Shown: positions 33,906 to 43,975 of the stretch, one piece after another
Position numbering within the stretch: position 1 is the first letter of the stretch
Layout of the letters: the number at the start of each line of letters is the position of its first letter
Assembly (NCBI GenBank): GCA_027886185.1
Contig: WOAB01000527.1
Span: 1-64,000 of the forward strand
Direction: 5' to 3'
Origin: Rheum nobile
Lineage: Eukaryota; Streptophyta; Magnoliopsida; Caryophyllales; Polygonaceae
DNA length: 64,000 nt
Made by a program: the position numbers and the translations under genes
The notes under the pieces: model-generated
Databases searched by the model: none
What the model saw: only the letters and a program-made list of their open reading frames with translations
What the model was told of the DNA's origin: nothing

Positions 33906-34429
33906 GGGAAATTCTTGTTGATGCCCCTGAGTTTAGGGTTATTCATGTTGGTGTCCCACGATTAAGTTTTTTTCCGGTTGGTGCCCAAAAGGTTTGGGTT
34001 TGTTTGCTTCGTAACCAAATGTTTTCATGTTTGTACCATTCTAGTTCAAATTGATTAAATTCAAGTTTACCATTGTGTTCCTCGCCCTCAAATTAGTAAG
34101 ATTTGACTCCTAAAATATCCAAATCTATGTTCGAATCATATCGATTTGAATTCCGAAGCAACAATCCGTTTCGACCTTAAGAATTCAAATCGGAATGATT
34201 TGAGTATGAATTTGATTGTTTTAGGAGTCGAATCCTACTAAGTTGAGGTCAATAAACATAGTAATAAGATTCAATTTGATCAATTCGAACCGAAATGATA
34301 CGAATATGAAAATTTTCGGTTACAAAGCGAATAAAACCAAAACCTTAGGGGTACCAAAAGAAAAAAAACTTAATCGTGGGACACCAACAGGAATAACCCT
34401 AAATTCAGGGGCACCAACAAGAATTTCCC
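33906..34429. mobile_element. Mutator-type MITE, 524 bp, with 9-bp duplication and empty site
   Basis: GGGAAATTCTTGTTG(A/G)TGCC at both ends in inverted orientation, with inverted homology reaching well inside. Flanked by TAATTATAT at 33897-33905 and 34430-34438. The 5' LTR has one TAATTATAT at 19715-19723 and no insert. A nine-base duplication fits Mutator. No protein is encoded. Confidence 0.9.
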
Positions 34430-36346
34430 TAATTATATAAACTTAGAATAATAAAATAAATAAGTTTGGACAATTTTTGTAATTTTTGAAAAGTAAAATA
34501 AAGGAAATGTTTCCACAACTTCAAAAGTTGGGCAAAAATGTGCAATTAAGCCAAATTTTGGTGGCCACGATTTGAATAATTAGTTTCCATCTTCAACCTC
34601 CAGCCAAGGGAAAAAAAAACGCAGCTCTCAAGCCTCTTCAACGGCCGATTTCGGCGCCAATTCTCCATCATTTCTTCAAATTAGCCCATGGGATTTGAAG
34701 ATTAACCAATCCAGAACCCAACCCCCCTAAAATCGAAATTTATAACAACCCCAATTGAGAGAATTTCTAAGTTTAATACGAACAGCCCGGTAAACCTAAA
34801 ATTGGATAGAAATTCAGTATGATTTTGGCTCGATATGGCAATCAAGGCATGAGCTTTTAGGACAAGATCAAGACTAACATTTACCCCTTCAAATCGGGAA
34901 GATTCATCCCCAAACTAGATCGAATGTTCCCCCGAAAGGCAAGAAATATACTCGGCCGTGTCGTGCAAGTATATGGAAAAATTGGATCCGATTTGGGATC
35001 GTTTTGGCCCAATGTTGACACCATTATGTAGGGTTTTTGAAGACCTATCAAAGCCCTATAAATAGAGCTTCACCCATGGTGCGGATTCATCCAATTTCAA
35101 CTGTAAATCTCACGAACCCTAATTTCAAGTCGCGGTTGTTCATCGATTAATTCCGACCACCACCATACTCCATTGTTGCAATTGGCGCCACCCGTAGATC
35201 CACCAATTCGTCCTCTTCAAAGGCCCTTTGGTCCCAGCCCGGTGGTGCTCCGACAAGGCTGAATTTTACCGTTTTTCGACCGGTGTCTTGCGCGAGTTTC
35301 CAATACCCATTTTCCTTCAATTCGGTTTTGATTTTTATTTGATTTTGTTTAATCTTGATTAATTACATTAATCTGAATTAGTTAAAATTATGTTAGGTTA
35401 ATAATAATTTTATTGGCATTAGAATAAAATTAAAAATACTTTTTTGGGTATTATCTTATATTATGAATTGTTAAATTTTTACATTTCATCTAGATAATAT
35501 GTTGGCTTGGTAGAGTTGTAAATAAATTATTGGATTAATTTATTTATGTTATGATTATTTAGAATATACTACTAAATGATTTTAGTATTGTATGAATAGT
35601 CGTTTTATTGAAAACCCTTGAAAATTGATTTATTTACATTTAAATAAATTCAATAAAAAATTGAGACTTGTATCCTTCAAATTTCGATATTGAATAAATT
35701 ATCTAATTATAATTTACTTATTTTGTGTTATGGGTACCTCTCGGAATCGTTTGGAACAAAAATAAAGCAGAAAGTCAATTTGCTATTCGAAAGAAACCAT
35801 TCTCGTTACGACGCTCGACCTTCTTTGTAACTCAAGGCAAGTGGCGGTTCGCTCTTGCATTTATTCCATATTTTCCTTAATTGAAATTAATTAATTGTTT
35901 TAATTAAGTTGTGATAGATATTCTTAATTTGTGTTTGGGAACTTATGTGATAAATTGGTGTGGAAAATATATCCTATATATTAGGTTGTATATTTTGCTA
36001 GCAATGACCCTCGTGTGTATATATATATATATATATAGATCTATGCTCTAATAAAACAACCTCTTATGGTGAAACGAATGGATAAATCTAGGACGTTAGA
36101 TGAGATTAGGATGGATGGTGGTGATTTAATCTAAAGAGGCACAAATATGGGGAGTGGAATCACACACACCCAATTCCTTCCTATTACGATTTTTATGGGA
36201 TTTTTTTACCCACTTTCCAAATTCACATGAGATCTTACAAACCAGATCTACGTACTCTCTCCTCACCATTGCTTTCTTCATCAGCCAATAAAACTTCCTT
36301 CAAACGCCATTGAAGTCCTGCGTGAAACCCTACCGTCTTCGCCCGG

Positions 36347-36925
36347 ATGAACGCCCCCCGTACCGGCGGAAGCTTTGCCGCCTGGGGCGGCCTCTTCTCC
36401 GCCACCGATTGCGCACTGGTGTACCTCCGCCAGAAAGAGGATCCCTAGAACTCAATCTTCTCTGGCGCCAACGCCGGAGCCGTCCTTGCGTTCCGCCAGG
36501 GTCTCGGCCGCACCGCCGTCTCCGCTCTCTTCGGCGACGGTATTCTGGCTCTCATCGAAGGCCTGACGATCGTAATGACGAAGCATCAGCGGATTGAGCC
36601 TCCTCTGATTTTACAGAAAGATCCGAATATGATGCCGCCGGATATGGCCGGTTCACCTGAGTGGATGATGAAATCTGGTGAAGTGGAGACGCGGAATCCC
36701 AATTCGGATGAGTCTTTCTTTGGGAGATGGCGTGAGAAATTAGGTCTGAAGAAGGAGGAGAAGAGGAGCGACGATAGCGCAGAGACGAAGGTTCAGGGAA
36801 GGATGGAGGAACGACGGCAGCGGCGGGTGAAGGAGATGGATAAGGCAGGTTGCCCAAAAAGAAGAAGGAGAAGGTCCCAGCAGAATCGATGGCTCAGGCG
36901 CGGACTCCATCTTCTCCACTGTTAA
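36347..36925 (+). pseudogene. TIM17: Captured TIM17 (mitochondrial import channel) fragment
   Basis: From 36347 the + frame reads MNAPRTGGSFAAWGGLFS, then TDCALVYLRQKEDP, a stop (TAG at 36446, where Trp is usual), NSIFSGANAGAVLAFRQGLG, RTAVSALFGDGILALIEGLT, and a C-tail with SFFGRWREKLGLKKEEKR. This is the C-terminal two thirds of plant TIM17, the inner-membrane channel subunit of the TIM23 presequence translocase: G-rich transmembrane segments, the YLRQKED loop, and the plant-specific charged tail. The N-terminal third is missing, no intron is needed, and GC content is far above the surroundings, as expected for captured coding sequence. It lies inside the 36038-38511 element. The TAG makes it a pseudogene, though the tail from 36575 stays open. 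Confidence 0.9.
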
Positions 36926-37129
36926 TGGTGGTAAAAAATTAGTTGATTTTGTGGTAAAAACTCTAATCGACATCTCCACTGTTAATGGTGGTAAAATTCA
37001 ATTTTATTGGTTTAATTTGTTGATTTTGTGATTCACTCAAATTTTCTAATTTATTCATCTTGTTTTGTAATTTGGGTAGTCAATATATAATTTCGACCAT
37101 GATCTCGAATTACTCACTTATCTCCATAG

Positions 37130-38230
37130 ATTATTTCACTAGACATGATTGTGATATTCATCTGTGTGGATGAGATATGCATTTTTCATACATTGATATG
37201 CAGAATATACATGTATGATATGCATTTTTTTTTATAGATTATTTCATTGGCTGTGAATGTGATATTCATTAATGTGGATGTGATATGCATTTTCTATACA
37301 TTGATTATCTTGTGTGAGGATATGTCTGAACAAGCGAAATTGTTGTATGATATGCATTCTGTGATTATGGATTATGTTTTTGGCCGTGAATGTGATATTC
37401 AATTGTATGGAAGTGATATGCATTTTCCATACTATGATATGCAGAATATACTTGTATGATATGCAATTTATAATTATGGATTATTTTCTTGGTCGTGAAT
37501 ATGATATTCATTTGTGTGGATCGAATATGCATTTTTCATAAATTGGTATGCAGAATATACTTGTATGATATGCAATTTTTTATGATAGATTATTTCATTG
37601 GCTGTGATTGTGTTATTCATTTGTGTGGATGAGTTATGCATTTTCTATATATTGATATGCAGAATAAGTCGTGGGCGCGGCCAAGGAAGATCTCGCTGAG
37701 TGATATTCTCGTCAGAAGCTGAGAAGAACAAGCCGCGGGCACGGAAAGGAAGCCGCGGGCGCGACCAAGGAAGATCTCGCTGAGTTCGGCCATGCAATTA
37801 TGTGGATGGGATATGTATTTATTGTACAGTGATATGTAGAATACACTTGTATGATATGCAATTTGTAATTATGGATCATTTCCTTGACCGTAAATATGAT
37901 ATTCATTTGTGTGGATGAGATATGCATTTTTTACAGTGATATGCAGAATATACTTGTATGATATGCAGTTTTTATCTCTCCAATCTCCTTCTCCTTGTAC
38001 AGTGATATGCAAAATATACTTGTATATTTTAAATTGTAATATCAATTACCACAATGTGCATATCTATTCAATGATTTTGAATATCAGTATATATACGATT
38101 GACCATGGTCCATGATCACGAATAACAGTTATTCAATAATACTTGTACAATATTCATCTTTTTCGTGTCGATATGCAAATTTTTCGTGTCGATATGCAAA
38201 TGTTTCGTGTCGATATGCAGAACGGTTTAT
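37130..38230. repeat. GATATTCA/GATATGCA repeat field
   Basis: A loosely periodic unit of roughly 110-120 bp recurs with decay: GTGATATTCAT, GTGTGGAT, GATATGCATTTT, CATA..TTGATATGCAGAATA and TACTTGTATGATATGCA. Near 37665-37790 a GC-rich piece (GGGCGCGGCCAAGGAAG, then GCGGGCGCGACCAAGGAAG) breaks it. Three closely spaced TTTTTCGTGTCGATATGCA units end it (38160-38220). No ORF is supported. Confidence 0.75.
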
Positions 38231-39151
38231 AAATTTCTGGACCGAAGCTCTGCGTGAAGGATCTACGTTTTCTCTCTCCAATTTCCTTCTAACTGCCTAT
38301 TTTGGAGGATATTCTCTCTCCTATTTTAGATTTTCTTTTTTTTCTCATCCATTTTTTATGATAACTGATTATTATGGGCCTTGTATTATGGAAACCCTCC
38401 TACCATAAAATCCCTACAACCCCTCAATCCATCCATTGATTTGCTTTAATCCAACGATTCTCATTTATGCACCCGTTTCACCACAAGACTCGTTTTACCT
38501 GAGCGCCCCTCTATATATATATATATATTATCATAGGGTGCTAGATGAACTTTGGTGTGGATTTGGTGTGGACTTGTATGCTTAGTTAGCACGAGTATTC
38601 GTAGGAACGAAATACGTTACGAGGTTTAGCTGTTTCTGTATGGCTTGGTATTAGGAGGATTATTTCCCTAATACTTTTTGGTCATGACCTACCCTTATTC
38701 GAATATAAGTGGTGGTGCACTTAGCTAGTGTCGTTATTCGGGATTCGTCCCATGATATATCTCGTTTTGAGATTGGTGTGAATTAAAAGCTTTAACGTAA
38801 ATGCATGTTTTAAAATTAAATAAGATAAGTGTTTTATACACATAATTAATATACGCCGAGCGAGAAGTACAACGTGGAACCCGTCCCGACTCTTGTTTAA
38901 AATAAGTCTCCTTACCAATCTGGATTCGCATTATGCGATGAAGTTGGTCAAGGACCCAAATAGTCAAGTAGTCGGTTTCAAAATTTTGATGTGATAATTA
39001 TATACGTTCCCAAACAAATTCATTTAATTCCCATAAGACTCAATTCATTAGAGTCTTCAAGCATGTCTTTTCTTTTGTTTGAGTAGAAGTATAGTAGTCA
39101 TATATCGTTTACCGAGTATTATTCGAGAAACAAGGGTAGTGACTATATATA

Positions 39152-40138
39152 CACTTCCCGGGTTGCAGCACATCATCCAAAGTTGTCTCCTTGTCATCAT
39201 TGATTGCATAAATTCCAAATATCTAGATGCAAGTCAAATGATTCAATAGTTAATTCCTATATCATTCAAGTTTTGTGAAACATATCATATTTATTATAGG
39301 ATGTCCTTACCGTTCCTATTGCATATAAGAAACTCCTACAGTCGTCGCTCTCCTCAGGCCCCCTCTCATATTCTATTATTTACCCGCACCCCTCAGACCC
39401 TTTTCTCATTTTTCTTATTTACCTGCACCCCGTTCTGATCAACATTTAGGATGTTTTCAAGAGGTTTGACATATCACATTTCTGGTCATTTAGGAAACAT
39501 AACCACCAACAGAACTCCATTTATGACAAGATAATAGCACTGACATCATGTATTACAACCAAAAGCAAGCGGCTAAAATGAAGAAAATGTCTATTACAAA
39601 GTACAAACCTGTCAACCATGAGTAAATGAACACTGACACCAATTCTGTCCCCACATTCTGAAGTTTATTTTGCAATGTTTGTAGCACAACAAAACATGTA
39701 TGAATATCTTTCATTTGCTATTGCTCTCATCTAGAGAAAAACTTAATCACCAATTGATAGGTTCAAGTCTAAAAAATAAAGCATATCAACTAGATTTTAT
39801 TCCCTGCGTTTTATCATTTGATATCAACTTGTTTTGTTATGGGCTCAGTTCTTGCACACATAAAGCTAATTTTATAAAATAGTCCTAAAACTGAAAAGTG
39901 CATATATGTTGAGCAAATCTGAAATAGGCAAATAGTCATGGAAGCATCACAAGCCACGTAACACAAGGCTCAAAACAGAATTCAACATTGATGATTGGTG
40001 TATATACATTATGATCACTTCTTATCCAAACTTACCATTCATATGAATCAATCATCTTGATGTTTGTACAACTATAACGCAAGAAAATGAAGTTGGAGAA
40101 GAAAAATTAACCATATCAAATTATAAATGAATAATTAC
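39152..40138. other. Unassigned interior of the CACTA-type element
   Basis: AT-rich, intron-like sequence. Short ORFs (for example 39700-39882) have no recognisable motif. It could be intron or downstream sequence of the captured genes. Confidence 0.4.
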
Positions 40139-40237
40139 CTATTGCCTAGAAGAGAATGCAAGTGGACAATGAGGTCTTCCTCTTGAGGGGAGAAGACACC
40201 TTGCTTAAGGTTAGGGCGAAAATAATGAGTAAGATCC
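40139..40237 (-). pseudogene. Captured R2R3-MYB exon
   Basis: A 99-bp minus-strand exon bounded by an AG acceptor (40238-40240) and a GTAATT donor. It reads HYFRPNLKQGVFSPQEEDLI followed by VHLHSLLGNR. This is the end of repeat R2 and the start of R3 of plant R2R3-MYB factors (pattern YLRP.LK.G.F...EEDLI..LH...GN.W), with the donor at the canonical intron position after GNR. Only this exon is recognisable, and its 5' part (the CGKSCRLRW segment) is missing. It lies about 280 bp from the MYST exons on the same strand, so a chimeric transcript is possible. The subgroup cannot be named. Confidence 0.8.
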
Positions 40238-40513
40238 CTGAAGCAAAACAAAAAGAAATGAGTTAGCAATTGCAAAAAATTGCTTCATCTGGGTCAGCTC
40301 AAGGCGAAGATTGCTAAACTTAGAACACGGCTGCTGGAACCCCCAAAAGTATGCAAATTGCTTCATCTTTTCATTGAACTTATGAAAGCTTCACAAATTA
40401 CACTCTTATTATAATAAAAAAATTAATGATCCTGCATACCTTGATTGAGATATAATAAAGATTACACTCTTTTCATTGAAACTTACGAATGCTTCACAAA
40501 TGATCCTATATAC

Positions 40514-40876
40514 CTTGATTTAGATGTTTCCTTTATGCTTCTTCAAGATCTCCAAGAGAACACGTGTCCAGTAACCCCTATAGCTCACTAGCCCAAGATC
40601 TGAAAGAGGCCTCTCAGGTGTCCCACCTTTTCCTTCATTCTTAGAGAGTTCATAAGCTGCACCGTGAAGAGCAACAAATTTGTGGACAGACAAGCATAAA
40701 AACCTTAAGTGCGCTATGCAAACAAATGTCTGCTCAATACTTGTAAAGAAAAGCAAACATTTACGGAATGAAGTGAGCTTACAAAATGCTATAAAGAATT
40801 TTCCATAGCCTTTCCACTGGTATGGAGTAAGAGTCAGAATACACGCCAAATTGTATGATTCCTTAGAATGTTTTTC
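40514..40876 (-). pseudogene. Captured MYST histone acetyltransferase exons (HAM-like)
   Basis: Two minus-strand exons. Exon 1 (40876-40783), after a GCAG acceptor, reads EKHSKESYNLACILTLTPYQ and WKGYGKFFIAF. A GTAAGC donor, an intron of about 126 bp and a GCAG acceptor follow. Exon 2 (40656-40514) reads YELSKNEGKGGTPERPLSDL and VSYRGYWTRVLLEILKKHKG, then NI*IK and a GTATAT donor. This is the acetyl-CoA-binding core of MYST acetyltransferases (Q/R-x-x-G-x-G/A as YQWKGYGK; PERPLSDLGL), closest to plant HAM1/HAM2, which acetylate histone H4 Lys5. A nonsense codon near the end and the loss of all other exons make it non-functional. The retained intron shows capture from genomic DNA. Confidence 0.92.
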
Positions 40877-41300
40877 CTGCATCAAGGAAAACAAAAACAT
40901 GATTTTTTATTCAAAATCATGTACGGAAAGCCTACTTGATTGATGCAATCAACTTCAGGACTATACAAAGTAGATTTCTACAGGTTAATTCTAAGGATAG
41001 ATTACAAAAATGTCATGTTATAATAGACTAGCAGTAGAAATATAACCAAAGAAGCAAATATGCAGCAAAATGTGAGGGAAAAGATAACCATCAAACTAAA
41101 GCAAAATCAATAGATTGTTCAGCATGAATTCATGCCAAAAACAAGATCAGATTGCTGGAAGGCTTTGGTCAGAGGCATCTTGTTTATTGCATCCGAAGAT
41201 GCAGTTAAATTACACATTATTAGTGAGTTTATATGAAGAATTCATGCATAAAAGTCCAAATAAGTCCACAACAATGTCTTCATTACAAAAGACAAGGATA
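40877..41300. other. Interior of the CACTA-type element upstream of the MYST exons
   Basis: AT-rich and without a supported ORF. On the minus strand it precedes MYST exon 1 and may be its captured intron. Confidence 0.35.
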
Positions 41301-41429
41301 TTAGAATTGGGAAGAAGAACATAAAAGGTCACAATGAACATCAGTACTCAAACTTGAAATAGAATATGAGGAAAGGCAAGGTCGCAGACAAGATGAATAA
41401 AACGATACCGGCGAGGGACCTTTACCACG

Positions 41430-41600
41430 TACAGAACAAAAGCTTACCGGGGAGGGAGAAGCCCCGGCGAGGGACCACGTCGGGGAGGGAGAAGCACCTG
41501 CCAGGGACCGCGTCGGGGAGGGAGAAGCACCGGCGAGGGACCGCGTCGGGGAGGAGAAGCATTGGCGAGGGGCCGCGTCGGCGAAGGAGAAGCACTGGCG
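41430..41600. repeat. GC-rich minisatellite of about 33 bp
   Basis: Repeats of GGGGAGGGAGAAGCACC followed by a GGCGAGGGACCGCGTC-type part, five or so units with decay, adjoining a GGCGG(C/A)GG-rich stretch to 41720. The long minus-strand ORF over it (41301-41822; Ser/Pro/Ala repeats) follows from this composition. Confidence 0.7.
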
Positions 41601-41814
41601 GAGAACGACCGACACCAACAACGAGGACTTCGGCGGCAGGTGGCGACGACGAAGGAGGGCGGAGCAGCGAGGGCTTTGGCGGCCGGTGGCGGAGACGAAG
41701 GAGGGCTGAGCGTAGAGGGTACGTACTGGAGCAACTTCGCAAGTGAAATTGAACAAGAGTAAGCTCATGGCGTCCGGGAAACAAAACCTAAAGGTTAAAA
41801 CGAAGACCGCGGTT

Positions 41815-42138
41815 GCAGACAATCGTGGTTTGTAATTTTAAAAGCTTACCACGGTCCTATAAAACCGTGGTCCGTTTATTTATTTACCACTATTGATTTT
41901 TAACGTGGTAAGCATTTACTTGAAAAAAATTAATACCGCGTTTATATTGCAACCGTGGTCTGTGTTTTTTAGTTACCCTGGTTGGCATATGAAAACCGCG
42001 GTGCGAGTTCAATTAATATAAAAAAAAACCTTTACACCGTGGTTTACGTTATAACCGTGGTCCGTATATTTTCTTTACCCCGGTTTCCTAAATCTGCTCC
42101 AAAAATAGTGCGGTTAATCCTCTTTTTTGTACTAGTGC
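41815..42138. repeat. CACTA subterminal repeats, ACCGTGGT type
   Basis: ACCGTGGT, ACCACGGT, ACCGCGGT and TTACC(A/C)(C/T)GGT words alternate in both orientations every 25-40 bp up to the CACTA end, as in the transposase-binding subterminal regions of CACTA elements. Confidence 0.7.
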
Positions 42139-42621
42139 TTGCGTAGTCTTTCATTAGACTAATCAATTCCTTGCATAGTTGGCTGGTGTCATCCGTCTTA
42201 TACGGCACATCAGTGGTTGATCTCAGACAACGTTGAAGTAATAAATCAAAGACGAAGGCTTGCAGTTGAAGGTTGTGTTCTAAAGCAATATTATTTGAAG
42301 ATGTTTAGTATCGATTTAATATTCTTAAATAAATGTAATACTTAGATAAATTGGTCATGTATTTAGGGTGTATTTAAAAAAAGTCTTATGCAGTTTCGTT
42401 GTATTGTATTTTCGAGTTGTAAAACTTATCTCCACAATTTACGAGGAAAGATTTCAAAAGGTTATGTATTTCTTTTAAAAAGTCTTCCGCTATTTCCTCT
42501 TTATTATGATTGTATTTACGCATAATTGTTCAAATTAAAGCCTGAGGTGGCTTTGGACTTTTAAAGTCAGAGGTCACAGGCGTGTGGCACTACCGTCATA
42601 AGTCGGGGGTGTTACAGTGTA

Positions 42622-43501
42622 CACAAAGGGTGGCAAAACCTGGTTCAATTTTTTTTCCCTTCTTTCACAAAACCATTTTGAAATGGTCTCCAAAATGGCA
42701 TCAAGTTGGGCAAGAATAGGCCACTGACGATGGGTTTTCTAAAGGCCATTAAGACACTCAACGTTGTTGCTCGTCATGATTTTAAATCTGTTCCCATGAA
42801 AATACACCCTCGCCCAGTTGTTAACTCCAACTTCTTTCAGATATTGACCAATCTTTGAAGAGGCAGCTGTGAGTTGAACAAACTGATGATTGAACTCAAT
42901 CACAGTGTAAGCCTTTGCAGCTTTTTTGAAGAGGCCAAAGAGGTCTCCCCTACCATACTTCCTCTTGAAGTTTTGGTAGATGTGATAAATCCAAAACCCA
43001 TGCTTGGCAAAAAAAGAAGAAGATATTTCTCAGAGCATTCCCAATGCTAACATGACAGTCAGACACAAAATAAGGCTCCGAATCATCTGGAACAACAACC
43101 TTCAATTCAATAAAGAAAAATGACCACGCATCATCGTTCTCATTGTTAACAACGGCAACAAAAAGTGGATATATTTGGCCGTTTCCATCTTGAGCCGTCA
43201 CTAGCAGAAGTATGCCCTTGAACAAGGTAGACAGGTGAGTGTTGTTAACTGATATTACCTACATATGCCAAACTATTGTGTTAATTTTATGTCCTGACAT
43301 TTTACAATTAAAACCTGACAAAGCCGCATGTGTTCTGAAATACCCATTTGCTCTTTTTTTCACAGATGCACAATCATATAATTATTTGACCTGACTTTAC
43401 CAAATACGACTTGAAATACTAAACATACAGTCTAACCTTTTTCAGATGTGGCGCTGCTCTTATCCATGCACCTAAAGCCCAAAAAACATACTTGAATCGA
43501 T
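42622..43501 (-). pseudogene. MULE-1 transposase catalytic (DDE) domain
   Basis: Minus-strand blocks: FKYVFWALGAWIRAAPHLKK (43495-43437), an intron-like gap, then NNTHLSTLFKGILLLVTAQD, GNGQIYPLFVAVVNNENDDA, WSFFFIELK and PYFVSDCHVSIGNAL (about 43260-43035). After a frame slip come GDLFGLFKKAAKAYTVIEFN, NNWARVYFHGNRFKIMTSNN and VECLNG, reaching the retrotransposon at 42621. This is the MULE catalytic core. The first acidic residue, usually in VDGTHL, is Asn in VNNTHL; the second Asp is kept in SDCH. Frame slips and the substitution indicate an inactive enzyme. The reading resumes at 19218. Confidence 0.88.
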
Positions 43502-43975
43502 TGTAACAACCCCGGGTTTGTAATCCTTTATAAGGATTAGAGTGCTACCCATATCAACTAGAGCTCTTCCTTTTCAGGGTTCAAGTGAGGACAAAGAACT
43601 CTGAAGTTAAGCGTGTTAGGGAGGGAGTAGTACTAGGATGGGTGACCTCATGGAAAGTCCCCGGGTTGGCATGGGATGTCGCTTCTAAGGCTCGGGCCTT
43701 ACAAATGGTATCAGAGCTGACTCTGGGTTACGAGTGGGCTTGGTCCGTTGGACGGTCGCTCGACCTAGAGGGCGGTCTTTGGGACTTGATGAGGTCGTCA
43801 AGAGTTTAAGTGTGGGTGACTGTAACACCCCGGGTTTGTAATCCCTTGTAAGGATTAGAGTGCTACCCATGTTAACAAGAGCTCTTCCTTTTCAGGGTTC
43901 AAGTGAGGACAACGAACTCTGAAGTTAAGCGTGCTAGGGCGGGTTTGACCTCCTGGGAAGTTCTCGGGCCTTACA
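43502..43975 (+). mobile_element. Cassandra TRIM retrotransposon with 5S-like LTRs
   Basis: LTR 1 (43502-43703, TGTAACAACCCCGGG...GGGCCTTACA), primer site TGGTATCAGAGC (43706-43717), a short internal part, and LTR 2 (43821-43975). Flanked by TCGAT at 43497-43501 and 43976-43980. Both LTRs hold a 5S rRNA-like segment (AACTCTGAAGTTAAGCGTG, then in LTR 1 AGTAGTACTAGGATGGGTGA, the box A to C promoter region). LTR 2 has lost about 45 bp, including the AGTAGTACTAGGATGG part. The element encodes nothing and would be moved by other elements. It sits inside the MULE-1 transposase. Confidence 0.92.

Larger units (their letters stand above)
36038..38511 (+). mobile_element. Inverted-repeat transposon with captured TIM17 fragment, 2.5 kb
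   Basis: Inserted in the TA tract where the 5' LTR carries the Helitron. The ends are imperfect inverted repeats of about 80 bp: both read, toward the inside, TAAAAC...TCTT(A/G)TGGTGAAACG..TG.ATAAAT and end in ATGGATGG. This fits a Mutator-like element of the Pack-MULE kind, but no clean 9-bp duplication can be read in the TA repeat. The body holds a TIM17 fragment and GATATGCA repeats. A related end (GGTGAAAC...CGTTGGATGAGGAAAGCA) is seen near 46090. Confidence 0.65.
39152..42138 (-). mobile_element. CACTA-type element with captured MYB and MYST exons, left end lost
   Basis: The right end, read inward on the minus strand, is CACTAGTACAAAAAAGAGG (42138 down), a CACTA terminus. It is preceded by subterminal repeats ACCGTGGT/ACCGCGG (41830-42110). 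The 3' LTR resumes at 42139. At the left, the LTR breaks at 39151 and about 30 bp of LTR seen in the 5' copy are missing, with no CACTA end or subterminal repeats, so the left end seems deleted. No transposase is present. Gene fragments of at least two host genes lie inside on the minus strand. Confidence 0.7.
19224..42616 (+). mobile_element. Gag-only LTR retrotransposon with nested insertions, 23.4 kb
   Basis: Two long direct repeats (5' LTR 19224-29501, 3' LTR 33390-42616) start TGCAATATCC / TGTAATATCC and end GGGCTGTTATA / GGGGGTGTTACA. They flank an internal part with a tRNA-Met-like primer site and a gag. The host duplication GTGTA lies at 19219-19223 and 42617-42621. The insertion splits the MULE-1 transposase. 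No protease, RT, RNase H or integrase is present, so it would depend on a partner element. Without nested insertions each LTR is roughly 3.2-3.7 kb and the internal part about 2.4 kb. Lineage (probably Ty3-like from the gag) is uncertain. Confidence 0.9.
33390..42616 (+). repeat. 3' LTR, carrying a Mutator MITE, a TIM17 element and a CACTA-type element
   Basis: Collinear with the 5' LTR in blocks 33390-33905, 34430-36037, 38512-39151 and 42139-42616. It ends GGGGGTGTTACA directly before the duplication GTGTA. It lacks the Tourist, the Helitron and the 2.8-kb solo LTR of the 5' LTR, so all nested insertions came after the retrotransposon inserted. Confidence 0.85.

Noticed and set aside
39152..39190. 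Left CACTA terminus of the MYB/MYST element (CACTTCCCGGG)
   Set aside because: It does not match the right end beyond CACT, there are no subterminal repeats beside it, and LTR sequence is missing, so a deletion breakpoint is more likely.
41301..41822. 173-codon Ser/Pro/Ala-rich protein on the minus strand
   Set aside because: It is the translation of a GC-rich minisatellite. All three minus frames are similarly open, as expected from composition.
43585..43700. Functional 5S rRNA gene
   Set aside because: The similarity covers only part of 5S and lies inside short LTRs with a primer site and a duplication, so it is the 5S-like part of a Cassandra element.
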